From assembly GCF_029784135.1 (NCBI RefSeq), contig NC_073744.1, positions 67,096,593-67,160,592 of the forward strand: a stretch of DNA of 64,000 nucleotides, in the 5' to 3' direction. Each line of letters begins with the position of its first letter. Within the stretch, counting starts at the first letter, position 1. Positions 54,766-64,000 of the stretch are shown one piece after another. A model generated the notes under the pieces. It ran no database searches, was not told the origin of the DNA, and saw only the letters and a program-made list of their open reading frames with translations. This DNA comes from Toxorhynchites rutilus septentrionalis (lineage: Eukaryota > Arthropoda > Insecta > Diptera > Culicidae). The translations under genes were made by a program, and so were the position numbers.

Positions 54766-55323
54766 GGTTCTCCCGGGGACGATGGAGTTGTGCGAGTGGT
54801 GACGGTAAAAACTTCATCTGGGATAACGTCCGGTGGAAAAACTGTGCATGTTACCAATTAATTAAACCCATAAATTCGAATTCCGTTATACCCTGCTACC
54901 TTCCCTGTCGAAGAGGTTTATGTCATTCCAGAAATTTCAGAAACTGAAAATACAACATTAATGTTCGAATGTCGAAAACCTCAAAAAGACAGGCGTTGTC
55001 ATGACACAAAAGTATTGGACTGGCAACAAGCAAAATCAACTGTAAAATATTCTCTAACTGACGATTCTTGTAGGATTTTTTTTCAATTTAACTTTGACGT
55101 CGTTTACTATTTGGAAATCGTGTGATTTCCGAAAACGAGAAAAAAAACTATTTTTAGTGAGTCAAAACGTTGTTACGTCACGCTGGAATGAGTCAATACA
55201 CGTTATTGATTTTGTGGCGTGACAACGCTTTATGGAGACTGTTTTTTTCGCACGGAGCGTGTTGTCACGATACAAAATGCATGCCAATTTTTGCAAAATT
55301 CTTGTGCGGTTTCGAGAAACATA
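54766..55323. other. No gene; direct repeat with 56.9 kb
   Basis: 55010-55095 ('tattggactggcaacaagca' and 'aactgtaaaatattctctaa') is similar, in the same orientation, to 56893-56975. The two copies flank the element at 55324-56874. Confidence 0.5.
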
Positions 55324-56874
55324 ATACCGTTCTAAATCATATTTCGAACGCTTAAGGCATATGATGCAGAAAACAGATCTAAAGTTTATGCACAGGTATT
55401 ATTTGGTTGATATTTTTAATAAATTAGTTCAATTTGCTTTTAAGCTTTCTACTTTGGTACCTATTTGATTGAAAACAAGAAAAAATCATCGAATAAAAGG
55501 CTTTTCAAATGAAGCGAATATGAATCAAATTTCGGACAGATTGAAATCAAATTTCGGACACTTTATTTCGTATTTTTTTGGGTGAAAATTACATTACAAT
55601 TGATTATATTTTATAGTCAACTGCGAAACACTTACCAACCAATCACAGTAAACTGTTAACGATGATGAGAACTGATGAAACAAGGGAAGGAAGGAAGGAA
55701 GGTATTGAATTAGAGAGACTTTAAACTCTGAGAGTTCATTCGTCTCTTGCCCTTGAGGGCGGGAAATTTAACTGAAGGAAAACTAAGAAAAACTATTGCA
55801 AAATTCGTTATTCTCGCTCGACTCAGTCCTAGTAACCGCTATGGACGTATGTCGTATCGCCGCACCCTACACGGCTCTGGGGCCAAAAACACAACCAAAC
55901 AATTGGAGCAGGGAAAAAGCCCATTTTAGTGTGCTTGAAGAGCTTGCTTCTAAAATGGGCGTAAAAACCTGCTCATCTTTTGCTGAAAATAAAAGAACAG
56001 AAAAGGAAAATACTTTTAGTGTGTATTCATTTCGATATTATATTATTAAATTTTGTCGAATAAACCTGTATCCTTTAAGAATTTTATGGTCCGGTCCTCT
56101 TCGATGTCGTCTCTTGCTAATGCAGTTCTGATGCTGTCTCCAACCTGAAATTTTGTTCTAGAGATGTTAAAAACTGGGCAATTGATTAACAAATGCTCTA
56201 CTGTGAGCCTTACATTGCACCATGTGCAGCGCGGTTGATTTGCGATCAAGTAATTATGTGTTAAGAGAGTATGCCCGATACGCAAGCGTGTCAGGCATAC
56301 TTGAATGGGGCGCTTAGTACTGTCCATTCAAGGATGGGTGGTATTCTTTATCTTTCTTAGAAAGAAGTCATTAGAGGTGTTCCAATTTATATCCCAACAC
56401 GATCGTAGGTTGTTATCAACCCATCTGATGATGTCTTCGGATGGGGGGATATCAGTCCATAGTTCAGAATTTCTTCCCTCTTTGGCAAGACGATCAGCTA
56501 ATTCATTTCCTTGAATTCCGCAGTGTCCCGGGATCCAACAGAAAATGATGTCCTTTCCCTTGATTCCAGCTTCAATGCTTTGGGTCCAGGGGTGCTTATT
56601 TTCGAAACAAGGGAGAAAATTAAATATTTATGAACGGGTACATTCTACGTGCTCACGCTAAGCAAACGTCAATCACAAACGATAATGAGTGGTGTTTTTT
56701 TGCCGATTATGTTATAATTAATGTTATAATGTAGTTCTCATATGAAATGATAGCGAAACAAAGGGATCACTCTAAAGAAGCAATTGTGATATTAATTGTA
56801 TAGTTATATCATCAGTACATTAAGCATTTCAAGATATTAGAACAAAGTGTCCGAAATATGATTCAGAACGGTAT
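55324..56874 (-). mobile_element. TIR element of the 'tttcggaca' family, split by a LINE
   Basis: ATACCGTTCTAAATCATATT at 55324 is the inverted partner of the right end at 56855-56874, and ATA lies outside both. Once the LINE insert (55688-56603) is removed, the rest aligns to 18544-19033 in reverse. It is non-coding, a MITE-type element. Confidence 0.72.
55688..56603 (-). mobile_element. 5'-truncated LINE with target duplication
   Basis: Flanked by GAAACAAGGGA at 55677-55687 and 56604-56614. On the minus strand it encodes the RNase H end ('IFCWIPGHCGIQGNELADRL' region, about 56565-56480) and then a Cys-rich tail at 56327-56046 ('CTWCNVRLTVEHLLINCP'). A 3' UTR follows, with a (TTCC)n-like tail at 55688-55702. 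The coding part is broken near 56330. Typical 5' truncation during target-primed insertion. Confidence 0.82.
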
Positions 56875-56993
56875 ATAGGAATCCACGTTCATCTTTGGAC
56901 TGACAACAAATGAATTTAACTATAAAATACTCTCCAACTGATGATTCTAATAGAAAATTTCTTCAATTTCGCTGTGATTTATACATGAAAACA

Positions 56994-57818
56994 GAAAAAA
57001 GACGGGTGGGTAATGTCGGGGACATAACCGGAGTGACGTAGGACTATACAAAGGGGACAGCTTTTGCTAAATATATATTTTAAATATATTGTTTTATTTT
57101 CTTCTGCTACGTGAATACCTACCTATCTACCTGAAAAGTGGATTAGTTTACTGTTTACTCTTCATGAACATGTTGGGGGTTCTGAAAAGAACCATTGGTG
57201 TTGTGTTTTTGCGTTTTTTTTTACAAACTTTCTCAATTTTTTCTCGCTGTCTTATAGTTAATTCTTGATTTTTTTCCGAAGGCTTTGTACTTATTAAATG
57301 TCCAACGCCGGGCATCTTTCGGCGTATGCACATATCGTACAATCAAAATGATGGCTGTGATAGGGGATGCATAGGTGGTCATCAGCTCATTCACTATCAT
57401 ATATTTCACTATTGAGCACATTACCGTACCTTAAACTGTTTCCGTGTTTCGGAGACGAATGAATTGTAAGATTTGTAGTTTCCGCAAACAAAGTAAATAA
57501 AAATGAAAAAGAACTGAGGTTTTGGAGACGAACTCTACGATCTGTCGAGAAATAAACGAGCTATAAGCGTTCTGAAAAACCAACAGTAAATACATGGACG
57601 AATGACCTTCGGATTAAAGCCCTTTAAAATAGGAACAGAGCAGCAGGAAATACATAGAGGCGAATGAACTGCAAAGTTCAAAGCCTCCTAAAAACAAAGA
57701 AAGAAGAATAAGGAAATACATAGCTCATCATGTTGCTCCTTAGTTATTTTTCTATACAATGCAGATGTAACGTCATTCATTTTTCAACATCAGTTATCAA
57801 CCAAAGAAAGCAGTTCTT
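56994..57818 (-). repeat. Inverted copy of the 42.4-43.3 kb block, left part
   Basis: Reverse complement of 42478-43302, near-identical over this length (for example TGCGTTTTTG versus its partner, and the stem-loop at 57178-57193). It ends in AAAGCAGTTCTT (57807-57818), the left target duplication of the I-type LINE. Confidence 0.88.
57178..57193 (-). other. Orphan histone 3' stem-loop, inverted copy
   Basis: Reads GGTTCTTTTCAGAACC on the minus strand, identical to 43103-43118. The following base context also matches, with 'caccaatggttc' in place of 'caccaaaggttc'. Confidence 0.65.
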
Positions 57819-58196
57819 TTTTTTTTTTTTTTTATTAAATCGTTTATTTTTACAGGCTCAGTTACATAAGTTTAAAGGAGCCAAACTCCTATCTGTATTG
57901 TTACAAGTATATATATTCATTTTTCATTAATTCTAGTGTTAATGAAGTAGAGAACCGATTACTCGCGGTTTGCTCGAGTTTAGAAGGGTGACATTTTTTT
58001 CAGGAAAAGGAAGGGATATAAGGATATGTTGACAATGTTCACACTCACATTCGCACTCACATTCATCATACTCAATTCTTAAGCCTATCTTACATCTAAC
58101 ATGTATTTACATTTCACCTTATTCTATTGTTAGTAAGAAGGGATTTAATTTCTCGCGAAGGAAAAGGAAAAGGAAAATATAAGGATATAAGGACAA

Positions 58197-61100
58197 TCAC
58201 ACACGAAGATCGATAGCTTTTAGGAAGACATATATTTGGGACATGTAATCAAGGTCTAACCGAGCCAACACATCTCTCACCGGCACATTGGGCTGTCTTC
58301 CTCTGGCCCGAAGAGAGTTTTCTAAATTCGATCTGGCAACAAGATACACCTCGCACGACCAAACAACGTGTTCGATGTCGTGGTAACCTTGGCCACAAGC
58401 ACAGATATTGCCATCGGCAAGATTAAAACGAAAGAGTAGCGCGTCTAACGAACAGTGATTGGACATGAGTCGAGAGAAGGTGCGAATAAAGTCCCGACTC
58501 AAGTCCAGACTTTTGAACCATGGTTTGAGGCTAACCTTAGGGATAATCGAGTGAAGCCACCGGCCCAATTCATCTTCGTTCCACTTACGTTGCCATTTAA
58601 CGATGGTATTTTTACGGACTAAAGAATAAAATTCATTGAAGGCGATTTGACGCTGATAAATATCGCCTTCAATTGCACCTACCTTTGCCAATGAGTCAGC
58701 CCTCTCATTACCCGGAATTGAGCAATGTGAGGGGACCCAGACAAAGGTAATGACATAACAGCGTCTGGTTAAAGCACTCAAATTTTCTCGTATTCTCTCA
58801 AGGAAGTACGGCGAGTGCTTTTCCGGCCTCACTGAACGGATAGCTTCGACAGAGCTAAGACTATCCGTTACAATGTAATAGTGTTCAACAGGTCGTGAGG
58901 CGACGCTGTCCAGCGCCCAATGTATCGCTGCCAATTCAGCAATATACACTGAGCAAGGATTCTGAAGACTGTGGGAGGTGCTAAAAGATTCGTTGAACAC
59001 TCCAAATCCTGTGGACTCATTCATAGAGGACCCATCAGTAAAGTACATATTATCACAATTGATACGCCCATATTTTGCATTGAAGATCGTAGGAACGATC
59101 CCCGATCGATGATAATCTGGAATTCCATGGATTTTCTCCTTCATGAACAGATCAAAATGTACAGAGGAATTGATGTAGTCAGGAAAACAAACACGGTTGG
59201 GAATATACGAAGAAGGATCAACCTGCATGGAGATGAATTCATGATATGAAGTCATGAATCCAGAATGAAAATTTAGCCCGATCAGCTGCTCAAAATTTCC
59301 GATCACCAATGGGTTCATGACCTTACACCGGATGAAGAACCGAAGAGATAATAAATTGAAGCGATCTTTTAGTGGGAGTAGGCCTGCCAAAACCTCGAGA
59401 CTCATGGTATGCGTTGAGGGCATACATCCCAACGCGATACGGAGGCAAAGATACTGAATTCGCTCGAGTTTAATGAGGTGTGTTTTGGCAGCTGATTGAA
59501 AACAGAAACTGCCATACTCCATCACTGAGAGAATAGTTGTTCGATACAACATTATAAGATCTTCTGGATGGGCTCCCCACCAGGTGCCGGTAATTGTACG
59601 GAGAAAGTTTATTCTTTGTTGGCATTTTTTACTCAGATACCTAATATGGGCCCCCCAAGTACATTTGGAGTCGAACCAGACCCCAAGATACTTGAATGAC
59701 ATAGCATGAGTGATTGGTTTACCCAAAAGTTGAAGCTTTGGTTTTGCTGGTCTATGCTTCCTAGAAAAAACCACCATCTCTGTTTTCTCCGTGGAGAATT
59801 CGATCCCTAGCCCAATGGCCCAGGTTGAAAAATTGTTCAATGTATCTTGTAAGGGTTCTTGCAGGTCGGATTCTTTTGATCCTACGACAGACACTACTCC
59901 ATCATCTGCAAGTTGTCTTAAGCTGCAATTTTGTGTAAGGCAATTGTCAATGTCGCTTACATAGAAGTTGTACAAAAGGGGGCTTAAACATGAGCCCTGA
60001 GGGAGGCCCATGTAAGAGACCCGACTTACTGCCGAATCTCCATGAGAAAAATTCAAATGTTTCTCACAAAGCAAGTTATATAACATATTATTCAATAGAG
60101 GCGGTAGACCCCGAGAGTGTAATTTGTCTGACAAAACCTCTATTGAAACAGAATCAAATGCCCCCTTTATGTCCAAGAATACTGAAGCCATTTGTTTTTT
60201 TTCGGCGTAAGCCATTTGAATTTCTGAAGAAAGCAACGCAAGACAATCATTCGTCCCCTTGCCCCTGCGGAACCCATATTGTGTATCTGAGAGTAAGCCA
60301 TTCGTTTCAACCCAACGATCAAGGCGAAACAAGATCATTTTCTCCAACAATTTCCGTATACAAGACAGCATTGCTATTGGGCGGTACGAATTGAAGTCGG
60401 ACGCGGGTTTTCCGGGTTTTTGAATAGCTATAATTCGCACTTGTCTCCAATCATCTGGAACAACATTATGCTCCAGAAACTGATTGAATAAATTCAACAA
60501 GCGATGTTTCGCCACATCAGGGAGGTTTTTCAGCAAGTTGAACTTAATTCTATCTGTTCCTGGAGCCGAATTGTTACAAGAAAGGAGAGCAAGAGAGAAT
60601 TCTACCATCGAAAACTCGGAATCAAGATCGCACCTATCTTGTGGTATATCTCGAACAATTTTTTGCACAGGAACGGAATCGGGACAAACTTTCCGTGCAA
60701 ATTTAAAAATCCATCGATGTGAATATTCTTCGCTTTCATTCGATGAAGAGCGATTTCTCATGTTTCGAGCCACTTTCCATAATTTTTTCATTGACGTTTC
60801 TCGTGACAAACCTCCCACGAAAGTTCGCCAATAAGCACGCTTTTTCCCTTTGATCAAGTTTTTAAATTGATTTTCAAGGTCCAAATACGTTTGAAAATTC
60901 TCAATGGTTCCACGTTTTCGAAAAGCTTTAAATGCGTTCGATTTATCCTGATAAAGCTTGGAACATTGGCTATCCCACCATGGATTGGGAGGCCTTCGAC
61001 GAATAGTGGAGCCTGGGATGGGTTTCGTTTGAGCGCGAACCGCGCTGTCATATATCAAACGAGAAATGAAGTTATACTCCTCCAATGGAGGCAAACCATC

Positions 61101-61883
61101 TCTGGAATTGATGGCTAGAGCAATCGCGTCCGCATATTTTTTCCAGTCAATGTGTCTTGTGAGGTCATATGCCATGTTTATAGATTCAGAAGAATTCGAC
61201 CCAATGGTGATGGAAATTTTGATTGGCAAGTGATCACTACCGTTGGGGTCCTGGATTACATTCCACTTGCAATCTAACGATAGTGAATTCGAGCAAAGCG
61301 AGAGGTCAAGAGCACTTGGGTTAGCAGGAGGTTTAGGTACACGTGTTGTTTCCCCAGTGTTCAAAAGTGTCATATTGAAGCTGTTACAAAGATCATATAT
61401 CAACAGTGAACGATTGTCGTCGTACTGTTCCCCCCAGGCAGTTCCGTGAGAGTTGAAGTCTCCCAAGATCAATCGTGGCTCAGGAAGGAGTGAGCACATG
61501 TCAACAAGTTGCTTGCGGCTAACCGCAGCTCTCGGAGGCCAATACAAACTGACAATACAGAGGTCTTTGCCTCTGATGTTTGCATGACAAGCAACAACTT
61601 CGATCCCTCCAATAGGTGGAAGTTCAATTCTAAAAAATGGGTGGCACTTATTAATCCCCAATAGTACCCCTCCGTATCTGTCATCGCGGTCCAAGCGTAT
61701 TATATTAAAATCGTGGAAAGAGAGATCATTTTGAGAAGAGAGCCAGGTTTCGGACAGAGCAAAAACATCACAATTGAATTTATGAATTAGAAATTTGAAA
61801 GTATCCAATTTAGGGATAAGACTACGACAATTCCACTGTAAAACAGTGATATCTCCGACCTCTCTATTTAAATTAGACATCAA
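58197..61883 (-). CDS. LINE ORF2: endonuclease, RT, RNase H
   Basis: 1228 aa. APE-type endonuclease at about residues 1-225 ('ITVLQWNCRSLIPKLD', 'ALSETWLS', 'ILGDFNSHGTAWG', 'GSDHLPI'). RT at about 480-770 with 'SVFLDIKGAFDSVSIEVL', 'GLPQGSCLSPLLYNFY' and catalytic 'LADDGVVSV' near residue 659. RNase H at about 945-1070 ('YFTDGSSMN', 'AELAAIHWAL', 'IVTDSLSSVEAI', 'HCSIPGNERADSLAK'). C-terminal C-C-H-C finger 'CACGQGYHDIEHVVWSC' near 1160. No stops. The ATG at 61883 overlaps the ORF1 end, the expected start. Confidence 0.93.
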   Translation of the reverse strand: MMSNLNREVGDITVLQWNCRSLIPKLDTFKFLIHKFNCDVFALSETWLSSQNDLSFHDFNIIRLDRDDRYGGVLLGINKCHPFFRIELPPIGGIEVVACHANIRGKDLCIVSLYWPPRAAVSRKQLVDMCSLLPEPRLILGDFNSHGTAWGEQYDDNRSLLIYDLCNSFNMTLLNTGETTRVPKPPANPSALDLSLCSNSLSLDCKWNVIQDPNGSDHLPIKISITIGSNSSESINMAYDLTRHIDWKKYADAIALAINSRDGLPPLEEYNFISRLIYDSAVRAQTKPIPGSTIRRRPPNPWWDSQCSKLYQDKSNAFKAFRKRGTIENFQTYLDLENQFKNLIKGKKRAYWRTFVGGLSRETSMKKLWKVARNMRNRSSSNESEEYSHRWIFKFARKVCPDSVPVQKIVRDIPQDRCDLDSEFSMVEFSLALLSCNNSAPGTDRIKFNLLKNLPDVAKHRLLNLFNQFLEHNVVPDDWRQVRIIAIQKPGKPASDFNSYRPIAMLSCIRKLLEKMILFRLDRWVETNGLLSDTQYGFRRGKGTNDCLALLSSEIQMAYAEKKQMASVFLDIKGAFDSVSIEVLSDKLHSRGLPPLLNNMLYNLLCEKHLNFSHGDSAVSRVSYMGLPQGSCLSPLLYNFYVSDIDNCLTQNCSLRQLADDGVVSVVGSKESDLQEPLQDTLNNFSTWAIGLGIEFSTEKTEMVVFSRKHRPAKPKLQLLGKPITHAMSFKYLGVWFDSKCTWGAHIRYLSKKCQQRINFLRTITGTWWGAHPEDLIMLYRTTILSVMEYGSFCFQSAAKTHLIKLERIQYLCLRIALGCMPSTHTMSLEVLAGLLPLKDRFNLLSLRFFIRCKVMNPLVIGNFEQLIGLNFHSGFMTSYHEFISMQVDPSSYIPNRVCFPDYINSSVHFDLFMKEKIHGIPDYHRSGIVPTIFNAKYGRINCDNMYFTDGSSMNESTGFGVFNESFSTSHSLQNPCSVYIAELAAIHWALDSVASRPVEHYYIVTDSLSSVEAIRSVRPEKHSPYFLERIRENLSALTRRCYVITFVWVPSHCSIPGNERADSLAKVGAIEGDIYQRQIAFNEFYSLVRKNTIVKWQRKWNEDELGRWLHSIIPKVSLKPWFKSLDLSRDFIRTFSRLMSNHCSLDALLFRFNLADGNICACGQGYHDIEHVVWSCEVYLVARSNLENSLRARGRQPNVPVRDVLARLDLDYMSQIYVFLKAIDLRV

Positions 61884-63432
61884 GAGAGATAATCATTGCA
61901 AGAAGGGGCCATGTTTGCATCAATTGCTGCAAAATTGTCTTTAACACTGGAAGCATTGAGATGACAATGGTTCTGATGGAGTCGGAAACGTTAAAACACG
62001 TGAAGATTTGATCCATAAGGTCAGTCAACTTTATAAATCCCGATTGGGAAGTTGAACTAGACGGAAAAACAGGGACAGTTGGGGTTTTTGATGTCCCCTC
62101 GAGTGCTGGGCCATTCGAAGGTGAATTATTCCCACGGAAACCAGGAGGAACCTGATTTTGCTTGTCCGCTGCACTCGATTTTTTAGACATGCTAACAGGG
62201 GGTATAACCGGTGGGGCTTGTCCTTGAACTTTGGGAGTGGTCACATTTTTGCGCCGGGGATTCCCTTGGAAAATGAACGGTGTGCCCCCGTTAGCTGTGT
62301 CCGCTTCCATTTCGTCAACGGGCAACGTGGCGAAGACATTTTGAGTGTTGATTGATTGTTGTTGGGCAAGTGGAGAAGCGCCCTTTAAAATATCCGCAAA
62401 AGTGCGTTTTGAGCGTTCCTTCAAAGAGCGCTTCTGTTTCTCCCAGCGACTCTTGTAAGTTTCACAAGCTGAGAGCACGTGTGGGGATCCCCCGCAATAT
62501 GGACACTTATGCTCAGTCGCACTGCAGGATTCCCCCACATGTTGCTCTCCGCAAGTTGCACAGCGCTCCTTGTTGGCACAATAATCTGAAGTGTGACCAA
62601 CTGACTTGCATTTGTTGCAAGTCATGGGCTTTGGCACGAAGAGTCGCACAGGCAGTCTCAATTTGTCCACCATGACGTAGTCAGGGAGGGCCGAACCAGC
62701 AAAAGTTACTCGAAACGAGTCTGACGGCGTGAATTTCGTTTTTCCCTCTTCTTGGGATACTTTACCTAGTTGGCGACTGTCCAAAATTTTAACGCCCACC
62801 AAAGGGAGTCTTTTGAATTTACCAACTCCTTCTTTTATCAATTGGCACGTCAGACCCGTTTCAGTTACCACCCCCGAGATTTCTACGTCATGGGAGGGCA
62901 CGTAGACACGATACTCTAGGGTGAACCTCTCGTCGATCACAATTGCATTTGCGTGTTTCCGATCACTCACGACAACACGCAGTTTGTTCGGCCTAACCTT
63001 AGAGATTTCGACCACGGAGGAATAAAATCTTGCCAGATCTTTCGAAACCTGAATGACATTAATAGATTTTCCTTTAGGTTTGGGCCGGAAAAAAACAACC
63101 CATGGGCCAGCTCCAGGTGCATCGTCTGGATAGACCTTGACACGAGGAGAGGAAACAACTGAGGGGGAGGACGAGGTCGATTGTTGAGCGGGAGTGGGAT
63201 CAGTAGGACTGGGAGGCAAGTTCGGGAGTTGAACGGAAGCGGGAGATGGAGGGGGCGAAGAGGAAAAGTTTGCCAATTTTCTTGAGGGGGGCTTGTTGAG
63301 GTTAATTAACTCTTTCTCTGAAGAGACATCTTCTGAGGGGGGAACGCGTTTGAGCGACTTCCCAGCCCCCGTTGTAGCTAGTGAGGAGGAAACAGTAGTT
63401 TCAATCTCCATTTCAACTTGACCTTCTGCCAT
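61873..63432 (-). CDS. LINE ORF1: RNA-binding gag-like protein
   Basis: 519 aa. The N-terminal 110 residues are Ser/Pro-rich and probably disordered. A conserved block begins at 'GPWVVFFRPKPKGKS', followed by an RRM-like region. Three Cys/His knuckles lie at about residues 272-325 ('CNKCKSVGHTSDYC', 'CATCGEQHVGESC', 'CPYCGGSPHVLSAC'). The C-terminal hydrophobic end 'MQTWPLLAMIISLDV' matches copy 1. It binds element RNA; the family role is known from the I factor. The start is the first ATG, about 415 bp inside the 5' end. Confidence 0.9.
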   Translation of the reverse strand: MAEGQVEMEIETTVSSSLATTGAGKSLKRVPPSEDVSSEKELINLNKPPSRKLANFSSSPPPSPASVQLPNLPPSPTDPTPAQQSTSSSPSVVSSPRVKVYPDDAPGAGPWVVFFRPKPKGKSINVIQVSKDLARFYSSVVEISKVRPNKLRVVVSDRKHANAIVIDERFTLEYRVYVPSHDVEISGVVTETGLTCQLIKEGVGKFKRLPLVGVKILDSRQLGKVSQEEGKTKFTPSDSFRVTFAGSALPDYVMVDKLRLPVRLFVPKPMTCNKCKSVGHTSDYCANKERCATCGEQHVGESCSATEHKCPYCGGSPHVLSACETYKSRWEKQKRSLKERSKRTFADILKGASPLAQQQSINTQNVFATLPVDEMEADTANGGTPFIFQGNPRRKNVTTPKVQGQAPPVIPPVSMSKKSSAADKQNQVPPGFRGNNSPSNGPALEGTSKTPTVPVFPSSSTSQSGFIKLTDLMDQIFTCFNVSDSIRTIVISMLPVLKTILQQLMQTWPLLAMIISLDV

Positions 63433-63847
63433 TACGGCAGATATGAAATAAAATAATTTTGAATTCTTCTATCTTCCTAAACCTAATATATATATATATA
63501 TTATACCTAAATCGCACACCAATGCGAATGAAATGAAACGGTGTCCCAATCGAACCGCGTGGCAATCGCTCGGTACAGCTGCAACGGTAAATCGCACCAC
63601 CACACGATGATGGAATCGATGACGATGATAAAGCACACACAGCGATGATACGGCACACGCACCGCGCCCGCGGTGGAGAACTTCTTCCTCACGCTGGTTG
63701 TGATTGCTGCTCTTCTCACTCGCGCAATAAAGAGAACCCCGTTAGGGCGAAATAACTTCACCAGCCACTGATAACGGTATAATCTCCACTATATGATAGA
63801 CGCGAACAAATTTGCGACCGATGTCTTCGGACTGCGCGAGCTGAATT
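63433..63847 (-). promoter_or_regulatory. LINE 5' UTR with internal promoter expected
   Basis: Non-coding 5' region of the full-length element, GC-richer than its surroundings. Such LINEs use an internal RNA polymerase II promoter; I see no TATA box, and 'cgcagtccg' near the very 5' end could be the initiator. A (TA)n stretch lies at about 63486-63502. No specific motif is provable. Confidence 0.4.
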
Positions 63848-63864
63848 AAAAAAAAAAAAAAAAA

Positions 63865-64000
63865 AAAGCAGTTCTTGCTACCGAGAAAATTCGTTAATGC
63901 CATCCTGCATACAATGTGTTGTAATTTGAAGCCATTTTTAATTCAGAAACCATGCATGGGTTTGTGAAAACTAAATGATCAATTTAAAAGACCCCAACCA
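63865..64000 (-). repeat. Inverted copy of the 42.4-43.3 kb block, right part
   Basis: Reverse complement of 42354-42489 with few differences; begins at the right target duplication of the LINE and runs to the window end. Continuation past 64000 is expected. Confidence 0.88.

Larger units (their letters stand above)
57819..63864 (-). mobile_element. Full-length I-type LINE with intact ORFs
   Basis: About 6.05 kb on the minus strand. It inserted into the inverted-repeat block, with AAAGCAGTTCTT at 57807-57818 and 63865-63876; the unoccupied site is at 42478-42489. The order is 5' UTR, ORF1, ORF2 overlapping ORF1 by 11 nt, 3' UTR and poly(A) tail (T-run at 57819-57833 on the plus strand). Both ORFs are open. 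It is the same family as the dead copy at 1-5.1 kb. The 5' junction carries a ~17-20 nt T-run (A-run 63848-63867 on the plus strand), which is unusual. Confidence 0.92.

Noticed and set aside
55677..55702. (GGAA)n as an independent microsatellite
   Set aside because: It is the tail of the inserted LINE read on the other strand, next to its target duplication.
59990..60394. 134-aa plus-strand ORF inside the LINE
   Set aside because: Antisense shadow of the LINE reverse transcriptase.

Overview
The window looks like nuclear DNA from a mosquito, most likely Aedes. It is AT-rich and intron-containing, and most of it is transposable elements nested in one another. The element set is typical of mosquitoes: an I-type LINE with RNase H, an ITmD37E transposon, a Feilai-like tRNA SINE, a gypsy/errantivirus with env, BEL/Pao debris, and Tc1, mariner, hAT, pogo-like and foldback elements. 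Genus is an inference from this repertoire. No bacterial operon, CRISPR array or functional tRNA/rRNA gene was seen.

Layout. 1-5.1 kb: decayed I-type LINE (+). 5.1-9.8 kb: foldback elements, a GC-rich patch and undefined AT-rich DNA. 9.8-11.5 kb: broken Tc1 element with IR/DR ends. 11.7-13.8 kb: non-autonomous hAT-like element with an 8-bp target duplication. 13.9-19.5 kb: AT-rich DNA, a LINE fragment and repeats. 19.5-27.2 kb: apparently complete errantivirus with LTRs that look identical. 28.4-29.8 kb: ITmD37E transposon with an open transposase. 29.9-31.8 kb: mariner remnant and MITEs. 32.0-50.9 kb (+): six exons of one host gene of the Osiris/DUF1676 family, with introns full of repeats and histone-derived pseudogenes (H1, two H2A-like, plus orphan histone 3' stem-loops). 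44.2-46.2 kb: a Feilai-like SINE, then a mariner with a second SINE inserted in its transposase. 51-56.9 kb: mariner remnant, BEL/Pao fragments, a 1-kb foldback element, and a TIR element split by a truncated LINE. 57.0-64.0 kb: inverted copy of the 42.4-43.3 kb block, split by a full-length I-type LINE (-) with intact ORF1 and ORF2.

The best evidence is structural. Several insertions have clean target duplications, and two (the errantivirus and the full-length I-type LINE) have an empty-site paralogue elsewhere in the window, so their junctions can be read directly. The only host gene I can support is the Osiris-like one. Its visible exons agree in phase at every junction (incoming 1, then 1/0/2/2/0, outgoing 2), and both its 5' and 3' exons lie outside what I could find.
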